Part shown: positions 11,674-23,600 of the stretch, one piece after another | Numbering within the stretch: the first letter of the stretch is position 1 | Layout of the letters: the number at the start of each line of letters is the position of its first letter | Assembly (NCBI RefSeq): GCF_921293095.1 | Contig: NC_060248.1 | Coordinates: forward strand, 130,212,972-130,276,971 | Reading direction: 5' to 3' | From: Ischnura elegans | Lineage: Eukaryota; Arthropoda; Insecta; Odonata; Coenagrionidae | Length of the DNA stretch: 64,000 nt | Notes under the pieces: model-generated | Told to the model about the DNA's origin: nothing | Databases searched by the model: none | The model's input: the letters and a program-made list of their open reading frames with translations, nothing else | Position numbers and translations under genes: made by a program

Positions 11674-14600
11674 GTAAGTTTTGTTTTTCATAATATGCCA
11701 TTTTTATGTAAGATTCGATAAAATGATCTGTAAAAATCTTAAATTTTAGTGAGAAGCTGTCTTTCTGGACTTTTGTTGAATGTGAAAATACATATCCTAG
11801 TTAAAAGTTACATTCATGCAATTGGCATGGAAGAAATGCACTCCTACTCTTAATTTCAGTGAAATGAAAAAAATTATGGATTGCTCCTAAATTTTTTGGA
11901 TGGTAAGGTGCATATGTATAGATTGTGAAAACAAAGTTTCAAGCTGAGATGGCAGAAATGAGGTGGACAATTTGTTGGCCAAATTCTTAATCATTAAATT
12001 TCAACAATACCAGGAAATGGCATGAAACTGATTATAAATTTATTTATCGCCATAACAAAAAATGAGCTTTAAAAATTACTAAAAGTAGTTGCTCTATGAA
12101 AATTAAGAGCAGAGCTTCAAAGCAAATTAAAAGAATCAAATTGAACAATAATTGCACAAAAATTGTAGTTTGCAAAATGTGTTTGTGGTGAGAATGCATC
12201 AGCAAACAAATTAGAATTAATTCTGAGACTCCAATGGATGATGATGAATTGAGGCAGAATGACACAATAGGGTAGTTTCCTTCATCAAAGAAAACGAAAG
12301 GCATTGATTGCGATTCGTTACCCACCATTATTGTAATCATAATGTGCAAAATGCATATTTGGTTTTAGAATACCCAGTTTAGAAGAATTGCAATGGTCAA
12401 TTTTATCCTCATTTGAAAAAGGCCAGATTGGCGCCCATGCGATGCCACTCCACGTGACGTCACAGGGACCTAGTTTCTATACGAGTAGATAGGAGTTTTA
12501 CATCGTCTGAGATTACCAATGCATGCATGAGGCACAGAGCTCTGGGAAACATCTCTTAATAATCACCTATTAAAACTGCCTAAGGTCGGAAAGTTTTCTT
12601 CGTTTGATAAGGTATTAATATCCCTTATTTAAGCCAAGCGCTACCAGCCAGCAGGGTACTCGGCTACCTGCTAGCACCCTGTGTCATATCAGTGCTCAAA
12701 GCCTCGCCCCAAGGTCACCTCACAGGGCGACAGCTGGAACCAGAAATACGTCACATGGACTTTTCCACCCTATTATAAACAAAAGCTGAAGAGAAGTAAG
12801 ATCTGATGCTTTGCTGGCGAATGTATTCGAAAAAGGCTATTTGGGCTTCCAGCCGGGTGGTCTCTCTCTCCATTCTACGTAATGGAATGAAGATGGAGAA
12901 TGAGGGGCAGAATGGCGAGATACAACCACCCGGCTGGAGGGCATTTATCATTGGGAGAGCATGATTATCAAGTGTGTATAGCGTAGGACTATATTATGAC
13001 ATTTCACGCTCTTAGATTTTCGAATGACGATATCTATTTTTTGCGATTAAACGAAGAGTGAAAATTTTCAAGCATGCGAAAACCCAACGGATAAGTAAGA
13101 ATGATGGGAAAATGGCCGCCCTGTGAGGTGACCTTGAGGCGAGCCTTGAGCGCTGATACGGTGCAGGCTGCTAGCAGGTAGCAGAGTACCCTGCTAGCTG
13201 GTTGCGCTTGGCTTAAATAAGGATTACTAATACCCTATCAGACGAAGGAAACTTTCCGACCTTAGCCAGTTTTAATAAGTGATTATTAAGAAATGTTTCC
13301 CTGAGCTCTGTGCCTCATGTATGAATTGGTAATCTCAGACGATGTAAAACTCCTATCCTCTCGAGAAGAAAATAGGTCCCTGTGACGTCACGTGGAGTGG
13401 AATTGCATGGGTGCCAATCTGGCCTTTTTCAAATGAGGTTAAAATTGACCGTTGCCATTCGTTTGAACTGGGATTTCTAAAACCAAATAATTTTTATATT
13501 ATGAAAACCCTAATGGTGGGTAACGAATAGCAATCAATGCATTTTGTTTTCTTTGATGAAGGAAACTACCCTATTACCCTTCAGGTGAAGCCTTCTGCAG
13601 ACACTGCCTCACAGAAATCCTCAAAAGTGTATTGTGGCCAAGGGAAAGGAACTGGATTGGTGACATTCACTCACCAATAGCTTAGTTTGGGGGTTAGCTT
13701 TATCCTCACCCATCCAAACCTTGAACCTTCGGGTTTCGTTGCTGAATGAGTGAGTAATCATTGATTCTATGTCTATGAAATTATTTCAATTCAAAGTTTG
13801 GAAAAGTTGGTGTGGATGTCCAGAATTTATGCATTTTCATTGGTATATTTCTTGGTTTCTTCATTGGATCAGGCTTTTCATAGCCGATGTTGTGAAGCTG
13901 TCTGATTCCCTCATTTACCCTTACCCTTAGGCCAGGTGCCATATGATTGGGCAGCAGCAGCCAATCCAGTTGGAGTGGTGCTCTCTTGGTTTTTCATTGC
14001 CTTAGAAATGGGTTTCCATGCATTGCTAATGGAAAAGCGCATGTGCTGGTTGGCATTCTTTCTTTCCAAACTAATTTCAATTGCTTCCTTGATGAACCTA
14101 TCCAAATGTTTAGATCATTGTGTCGAAATCTTAGCATCTTCAAACAGGATGGTGTAGTTATGTGTTTTATGTTCGGCAATGGCAGAGTTTTTCGGTTGTC
14201 CTTGCCTCAGATGCCATTAATGCTATTTCAGCGAGGTCTCAATGGTTTGTCCAGTTTCCCCTCAGTTCAACACTTGTCTGCCCTGATGACGATGGGTGAG
14301 TCAAGCATCAAATCATGACTATGGAAAACCTGACCCAGTGTAGAACCCAATTAAAAATTCCTGAAACTGGTTCGCCGTAGCAGCATTTGATCCCATGATG
14401 AAATTTTTCTGTTTGGTGTAGCTTTCCGTATGATACGAGCCCTTAAATGTCTCTAAATATTTTTAAATTTATTTTATCGTCCTTTTTTTAGGTCACCAAA
14501 GGAACTGGTCACCCAAGTACCTGGTGACTTGCATCCTCACCACCACCTGATTCACACGCGAATGACTCACCTTGTCGGAGCATTTTCAGCGAGGGCCCAA

Positions 14601-17600
14601 ATATTTCTCTCTAAACTGCAGAGGCCTCCGACACCCACTCAGTCCTCGACATCATCATTTAACTCTTCGAATGCGGTCAGCGTACAAAGTTTGAGTGAGT
14701 TTCATTTGAATTTCTCCTTTGAACGTTGCTTGTTAAAGTGCAGGAATTTTGCTTGCGGTGGTGATTGTGCATTTGTTCTTTTTTCATGCAAGGACCTAAG
14801 GCGCAGTCATTTGGGACAGTTCAACCTTCTGCAGTATCATCATGCACTGATTGTGTAACCTGTACAAAAGCCTTGGATCCCCAAAGTAAGTCGTACAATT
14901 TTTGTGAAGGTTAATCCAATTAAATTTGTATGAAAATTATTATTTCACAAGGACCATAAGAGCAGTAACCTTTTCGACATGACCAGATATAAATTCACCT
15001 AATATCCTGATATTGGCCGTGGGAAACAGACTGTCCCCTCCCCTACCCTGAATGTGTGAATTTCATACGCACATGGAGGTTAGTATTGGATGAGCCCGTC
15101 AATGCATGTAATAACTGTACACATTTAGTGCTCTTTCTTATGAAAACTAGCCATTTCTATCTTCTGCCATCATGATATTGGATGTATAAATTGCGTATTC
15201 CTACTTTACACAATATTTAAATTTCATCGTATAGACACCTCTTTCCTCGACCAGCATATCCCTGAAAGATAGGATACCAGTTGTGAACCTTTGGTGTGAA
15301 AGTAAAATACCAGCATTAAAAAAAATGTTTATCTGACTCTCCAAACTCACAAGAAATTTAAAAATGTAGTTCCCATTATTTTCTGAACACACCCCATGGT
15401 GACCTTTTCTCTCGCATTAAAAAAACAAATAGCAATAACTGCACAAAGTTAAATAATTTGCCTAGTTTCAATAAATTTGGTGTCATCTTCAGATGACTTT
15501 ATGTCAAATTATCTTACCCCAGCAAGAGAGAGAGAGAGAGAGAGCAGGAGTAGGGGAAGGTTGTGTGGGAGATGAAGGCAGAGGTATGGAAGAGGCTGTG
15601 TGGAAGGTGAAGGGTGGGAGGACAAGTGTGTTGGAGAGGAGAATATCTAGTGGAGCTATATGTTGGTAGTTATTGTAATAGTCAAAGGCAGCTCCAGGTT
15701 TTTTTCTGGGGGAGAGGCACAATGATCTGACAGGCAAATGGTCTTCTGATATTTGAGATTAAAAATAACATACAGCAATAGGGTAGTTTTCTTCATCGAA
15801 GAAAACAAAAGGCATTGATTGCTATTCTTTACCCACCATTAGGGTTTTCATAATATACTAATTATTTGGTTTTAGAAATCCCAGTTTAAACGAATGGCAA
15901 TGGTCAATTTTATCCTCATTTGAAAAAGGCCAGATTGGCGCCCATGCGATGCCACTCCACGTGACGTCACAGGGACCTAGTTTCTATACGAGTAGATAGG
16001 AGTTTTACATCGTCTGAGATTACCAATGCATGCATGAGGCCCAGAGCTCAGGGAAACATGTCTCAATAATCACCTATTAAAACTGGCTAAGGTCGGAAAA
16101 TTTTCCTCGTTTGATAAGGTATAATCCTTATTTAAGCCAAGCGCTACTTGCTAGCATGGTACTCTGCTACCTGCTAGCATCCTGCGTTGTATCAGCGCTC
16201 AAAGCCTCGCCCCAAGGTCATCTTACTTGCGGCAGCGGGAGCCAGAACGACGTCACACAGGAGTTTTCCCGGCATACATACTTAGCCGTTGCATTTTCGT
16301 GCGCTTGAAAATTTTCACTTTTCATTTAATCGCGAAAAATAGATATCGTCATTTAAAAATCTAAAAGCGTGAAATTCGTACTCCAGGAGTAATAATCTTT
16401 CGATTTAAACAATAAAAAAATAATAGGAAAACACCCTATTACTGTGCGAAGTATTCTCTTCATTTTAATATGAAAGTCATTAATATGAAATGAAATGATT
16501 GAGCCTCCATAATACACTAAACAAAATGAATGTAATGATAACCGTATTAAAAATCTTGTCTATTTTTTAAGTGCCTGGGGGGGGGCATTTACCCCCAAAT
16601 CCCCCCTATATCTGCCCATGATGATGATAACAATAATAATAATAATATTGATTCTTCTTTATTGGAAGAGATAGGGATGAGAAAGTCCCATCTTCCATCT
16701 AACCCCTCGTCAGACGTTAAATATTTTTTCAGAGGAATATATTTTCAAGTCACTCTAGAAATTGCAGTCAATTTATAACAAAAGATAAGTAGAAGTATGC
16801 TTTAAAAAACTACAAAAAAATGCAGAGTGAACAACGTTACATATGCCAAGTGTAAAAGGTGTGAACAAATATAGGAAAAACCTGGAGAAATCGACTTTCG
16901 TTCGTATTGGAAAAAAACCCACTGCAGGGAAATGCCCACACAAGAAGGGGAGCATGAAAAACCTGCAAAAATGCTATGAGTTGTGAGTATATGTTATGAG
17001 TAAAATGCTATGGATTATAGACAGTTGGGGTTTGGGTTGGTGTGGTGGCTAGAGTGTTGGCTTCCCACCCCGTGGGCTCGGGTTCAAATCCTGGCAGTTT
17101 CAGAGAATTTTTAGTGACTGCTCGATCCCTGCTTGAATGCTGTGTGGAGGACGTTTCAAGCGCAACACTCTGTCCGTCGGATGGGACGTTGAGCCGTGGT
17201 CCCCTTGGCACCTTTCGTTGAGAGCAGGTTAATGCCGATGCCAGGTTTCTCTCCACCCTTCCATACATACCCTTCCCTCATAGTGCAAATTACCTCAGCT
17301 GTCGGTCGCATCCTCAAAATACCATACTAGACAAACACAGTAAAATCAAAATGGCCCTCAGAGGAAATTCTAGCTGTTGTTGATGCTGAGATGTCATTGA
17401 GCAATCATGGAAAGTCAAACAAGGAGGGGGTTTGGCTGTGGGAAAAGTGTTGTCTCCTTCCAAGGGCAAGGGGCGCACTGCAGATGGTGAGGGTGAATTA
17501 CCCAGGGTGAATGCCTCGACTTAGTGCAGATGTTGCACGTGGTGTCGGAGGATGGGGTGGTGATTTTTCTCTGTCCAGTGGCCTTTGTGGATAACACTGG

Positions 17601-20600
17601 AACTTACTTAATTGGTGAGTTGGGTGGAGAGAATGGATTTTGTATGTGTCTGGGGGGATCCTTTGGACTTGGTGCATACCTAGCACGGGGCAGATGGGGG
17701 GAATGTGGTGTGTTAGTGTGGGACTACAGTCAAAAGAGGTTATTCTGTGTACCAAATGAAAATTACCACATTTGGAGAGCTGTTGGATATTCAAGTGAAT
17801 CGTTCATTGCGTCATTTGTTGCTCAAGGCAACAATAATGACATGATGGAAAAGAACCGTTCCCGAGGAAATGAACCCTCTGTGTGAGCCGTTATTTGTGT
17901 GCCAAAGGTGCTCGCTTACTGAACTTCCTAACAATTCTCATAAGGGTGGTCCTTATTTTTAAAGTTTTCAAATTTCTTTTGGGACGCCCCCCAGTTTTGT
18001 TCCTTTTGGTGAGAAAATAAATCATGAAAATTATTTTTGCAATGCGATACCGGGAAAACGTGCTGCATCGCACTTAAAGTTGGGGGGGCAAAACTGGGGG
18101 GCATCCCAGATGGGAATTCATCACAGGAATTGCATTGGTACAATTGACACATGGATCACAGGGGCATTATCTCTCAAGTGGTGCTGATTGGAAGTAATTA
18201 CAGGAATATGTCAATGCACACAGGTGGATGGTTACTGGGAAATATCACTGTAAAAGTTCCTATATTCATTTGCAGGATTTCATTATCCTATGTCTGAATC
18301 GTCAATGCCCGGACCAATGAAGTACCATTTACCATTGTGCCCTGTGCCCACGCCAATCCTTCCTTTCTCCTCCTGCACTCCTACCCTCATAAGACCCTCG
18401 GTTCCTCACCTACTTCTCCCTCTGCTGGTCAAAGATCCATCAAAACTGGGAAATCCACCCAACCTAAGGCCGCTCCTCCCCACCTATCTATCAACTCTCA
18501 ACTAACCCCACCTTTTCCTGATGCAAAGAAATAAAATCTCATAAGTTGAATCCCAGAGTTTGTACAATGACAAAGAAATGCATGCAAGAAGAAGCACCTT
18601 CACAAACCATTCAGGGGGTTCGCTCTCAGAAATGATTCTCTGAATTTAGATAGAAGGACTTAGATATAAGATTTAGGTATGGAGAATCAACCATCGCTAC
18701 TAAGCCTGTTTTGGCGACAAACAGAGATAAAAATATAGCATTCAAGGTTATATTGATGAAGTTTATAGTTTATCTCAAGAATTTCATGCTTTCACGATGA
18801 GTGAGAATGGACAACAGATATTGAGAGTATGCAACCCGCTTGCCACTCAAATTGTGTGATTGGGGTGGCATGCGCTCACTCTCGGTGTGGTATCTCAGAA
18901 ATTAAAGGGCAGAAATGAAAGAAACTTTTGATGATACTCGGCAAATGTCTAATGGGTCGTTGTAGAAGACAAAAAAGTGATAGAATCATCCGAGAGTGAC
19001 ATCTTCAGTTATGTCTGAAAAAACACACAAAAATACCAAAATTTCAAAACTTAAAGTGCGATGCGGCACGTTTTCCTCGTATCCGATTGCAAAAATAATT
19101 TTCATGATTTATTTTCTCACCAAATGGAACAAAATGCTCGTATGTATTTGTGTAAATCTTTGATAACATCGAAATTCTAGCCAAAATTTACAAGTGCAGA
19201 ATAATCCCCCTGGTCTTTTCTAATGGCTAACCTGTTTAACCAGTGAATATTCATTGGTATGTTGTCACAATTTTGTGAAAAAAATGTATGCACCGTTGCT
19301 TCATTAGTTAATTCTTTCCAATCCAGGTCGGGCCTACCTTTGTTGGCTGGTCTTGGTGTCCCTGTGTTTCATGTACAACTGCTGGGCCATTCCCCTTCGC
19401 TCGTCATTCCCAAAGGAAACGCTCACCATTTGGGACTCCTCCCTGAAGTGGAGCGCCATGAGGAAGCCTACCCCTTTGGGCCAGCCTGCTTGGAGCACTG
19501 CTGAAGTCGAATTGAAGGCCCAGACTTTCGGAAAACCGTTGGAAGAAAGAATGCCGTCTTTGCCTAATGTTGGCCACTCGTCAGAGGATGGTGGAACTCT
19601 ATCTGTCGGCTCTGAATCTCCTTTTCTCGAGGAAAGAGGGTCCGTTCACTTGCGACATGGATCTCATTCGAAGGAATCTTCTGAAAAAGGTTTTGTGATG
19701 AATGGTGCACCACGTGCAGCAGCTGTGCATTCTGAGCCTCCGTCCTTGGCTCCCGTTACATCGTCTCCGTGGCCATCCGTCAACTCATCCTCGTCAACTG
19801 GGTCCAATGGGAACTTGCTGACGCCCACTTGGCTCACCTTAGACATTATAGCCGATGTGATCTACCTACTTGATGTTGTTTTTGTTCAGCCACGAGTATC
19901 TTTCCTGACCGAACATGGAATCTGGGCACGAGAAATAAGGACCACCTTTCATTCATATTCAAAGAGAAAGCGATCTAAGGTATGTGGTTGTTCATTTGTT
20001 AGGCTTAAACCCGGTGGCATAGTCGGGGGTGTCCGGACCCCCCCTAAATATAAAAACGCAATTATTTTCCTTCTTAAAAGAAAACAAAATATTGAAAAAT
20101 TATGAATTTACAAAATATTTCTTTGAAAAATGAAGTTTTTTCGATCATGAAAAGTGTTAAAATTAGTTTAAAGCCCTCTACTTATTACCCTGTTTTTCAA
20201 AAATCTCCCCCCCTGGTTTTGGACCCCACCCCCATTGAATAAAATTCCTGGCTCTGCCACTGCTTAGTCCTGAATCACGTGATCAGTCTTTACATTCATT
20301 TCCAGCTATACCGCCAGTAATCGCTCCAATGATGGCTTTAAAATGACCATTTCACACAATCATTTTCCACTATGGATCCAGGTTTAGGAATCCCATCCCT
20401 TTTTCCAACACTTTGCACATACCTTTTTCGGTGCCTATGACCACCACTAGATCTGTCTTTCTGCCAATTTGAGCGCATGTTCACTAACAGTGATAGTGAT
20501 ACCACATTTAGCTTTTAATGGATGAAATGACCATTGTAAATACAGAAAGCAAAGGAAAATGGACTGCAGAATGCTCATGTGATTCTGATAATGAAGTATT

Positions 20601-23600
20601 AAAATAAATAAAAGATCGTAGCTTTTTCCACAAGAATTTTTGATGCGTACAACGCGTTTCGGCTCACTGAGCCACTGTCTTGTACCAGATGATGGCTCAG
20701 TGAGCCGGAACCCGTTGTACGCTTTAAAAATTCTTGTTGAAAAGTGCTACGATCTTTTATTTCTTTAAATATGTCTAACTTCCACCAATTGAAGCCTGAA
20801 TCTGTTGAACTTATGAAAATGAAGTGTTGAACGACTACTTTTTTGGTCTCTGAAAAGCTATTGCGGTCCTATCATCACTCTTGAGGGATGGAAGAAATGA
20901 TTGAGTCATTCGGGCTTTAAAGATTTGACATGAAATTGCTCAATTAGATGCAGTCTCTCTTTTCTGGCCTCTTTTCTCATCCTCACGTGGGCTGTACCTC
21001 TCAACTGTGAAACCACCTTGCCTGATGTGAGGTGATAGTTTCTTCTTCTTATTAAGTATGTAAATAATTTTCTAATCTTACTTTCAGATCTTCTTTAATA
21101 TGCATAAAAGCCTTTCTCTTTTTGTGCAAACAAATGTCAAATGTATACAGGTGAAGAAAATAAAAGGAAAACTAGACTACAATGCAGGCAGAGTTTGTTG
21201 GACATAATGACCCACAGCCATTCAAGTATTTCATGACCCATATCTTATGTATCTTCTTAGGGTAAAATTGCTGAGTCAAAAAGCTGATAAAAAGAAAGAA
21301 TTAGATAAATCATGTGTGGTTAAACTTAACACATTGTGTATGGGTCATAATTCACGAAGCTGTTCCTCAGACATTTTGCCTAATATTTGTCCTGAAACTT
21401 GTCACGGGGCCCAGTTCAGTGTTCAATGCAGATGTTCATAGCTAGATTTATTGCAGGTAATGAGACAAAGCGTACTTTAATGCTTAAGATGGGAGAATGT
21501 ACTCAGTTGAACCAATAAATTGCTTTCTGAGCTCAAATTAGAGATCAATACCACACCTTAATTTCATTAAATGGGAAAGTTTTTTCATTTATATCTACAT
21601 CCACATATCATCCCGCAAGCCACCTTGATAGGCAATTGGAAGGGGGTGTTTATTCATCTTTTTACCTTGGCGTAACCTTACTGGGATGATGAAACTTGTG
21701 AAAAATGCCAAGTGCATATGTCATGATCAAATCATGACTTTGAATCTGCGTACATATGTAACCTTAGCCTATATTACATTAGAAAATTTTGGCTTGTTAT
21801 GGAATATGTTGCATGTTAACTATTTTACTTTATTCTCTGTAACCATATGAGCTCTCCTAAAAATTTTATTAAAGAGTGCAATTTTCTGTGATTCATTCTT
21901 TTTACAGCTGGATATCATTTCTCTCTTACCGCTGGATACTGTATTCTACTTTGTTGATAATGGAAAAGATCACGCTTACCTCAGACTTCCTCGTTTTCTT
22001 AAGGTAATTATCAAAATTCTATCACATTTGTGTTATAAATACATTACATGTACATTTAGAAATGTGTGAATTTGTTTCTTTATTCTCATTTCTATTGGTT
22101 AGATTAAGCTGAATGAGAATAAAGATGAAGTGTACTGAATGCAAGAATTATGTCAATGACTACTCCACTGTATTGTACAATGTGTACTTGCCTTACTGTA
22201 TGATATAGTTGTTTATATCTTGTCAACTTAGTTTAAAAATCCTTTTTGGACCTTATAAGACATGTTTGGTGTACTGACATGACGTGACAATAATAAGCTC
22301 AAGAGTAAATTAGAGTTGTTGGAATGTCCACTATTTTGCTAATACAAAATCAACATTCTGCCATAGTTGCCTACGAGAAATTGCCTCTCTGCGGTCCTTC
22401 AATTCATTGTTCAGTATCATGGTCATAAATATGAATAGACCTGATTGTGTGCCATTTTCATGTGATTTCCATCAATTTAAATCATTGTACGTATGTATAT
22501 CATAACATTTCAATGGAATACTCATCCAACATCATCAGGTTGAATGGATAAGCTTGACTGAATACAAAACCATTGAGATGTAAATGTTTACAGTCGCAAT
22601 AATCATGCTACTCCTGATCGGCTGGAAAGATCTTGGCAATTTGGATATAAAGTAGGATTTCTATCATTTTTTAAATTTGATATAAAATGGGACTCCAAGC
22701 AGTGCCAAGTTTATATATATAATCTGAAGTTTTAAGTTTATTTATATATACCCTGTGTCTCAGTTAAAAGTATTTTTATTGAGCCAGATCTCAATGGCCT
22801 CCTTAGCAAGCCTGTCCCAAAAGTTGTTTGAATGGTGGATTAATTTGGTGCTATTCCATTTTATCTTATGGTCTCTAGACATGCTCTATGTAAGCAGAAT
22901 AGTCCTGGCTACAGATTTAAGCTTTCTAGATTCTTCCAACAGACTTGAATTGAAAGATCTTTTCATGGCCAAAGAGATATGCTGGTCACTATTGTACTGG
23001 GTCCTTTCCCCTCCCCTGTAACTTCCAAATACAACACTAGGAAGGTTAGCAAGTAGGGCGGCACACACGTAATTATTTTTATCTGAGTCAGAGGGACCAC
23101 AAGCCTACTTCCACCACTCTCCCTCCGATCCGGATGAGGGAACATGAGATTTCAGACGGCCAGCACTGTTTGATTCGCTTAAGGCTATAAAAATGAAGGA
23201 ACTATAGGAGGAATCACCGAGAAAGGTGACTGATACCCACCTCAAATTACAGAGTAGAGGCCAATTTCCTTTTAACATTCACAAATTTAATTGACCAACC
23301 ACAAGAGCATGAAATAAACCTTAGAAAAACACAATAACACCCTTTCAATGGTATTGCACTCAAGAAATCGCAATAATGAAATTTGAACACCCTAGAACAA
23401 TACGCTAAATGGCAAAATAATTAATTGACAATGAAATTTAAACACCCTTGAACACTACACTATGCGGCAAAATAATTGACAAAAAGTTTATATATATATA
23501 TATTGTGACGGGTGGTCACGATATTTTTTTCTTTTCGTCCCATGTCAGCGCGCCTCACGCGGCTACGATCTTCCCCGTGGAAGATTACGTGGATCGGGCG

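Noticed and set aside
12044-12349. Minus-strand frames containing [18 protein letters not shown], recurring at several places
   Set aside because: This is just the left end of MITE family A translated; it recurs because the DNA recurs, with varying frames and stops around it.
17046-17091. tRNA gene
   Set aside because: A and B boxes are present, but no acceptor stem or complete cloverleaf is evident and the unit continues into a SINE body. The same holds for 29,957 and 53,810.
18274-18537. Proline-rich open frames after a TTTGCAG acceptor as an extra channel exon
   Set aside because: Exons 3 and 4 join directly in phase and give the expected ALDPQS-S1 sequence. This stretch lies inside a repeat insertion and has no donor in frame.
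19664-19846. Minus-strand frame opposite channel exon 4
   Set aside because: Shadow of a strongly supported plus-strand coding exon.
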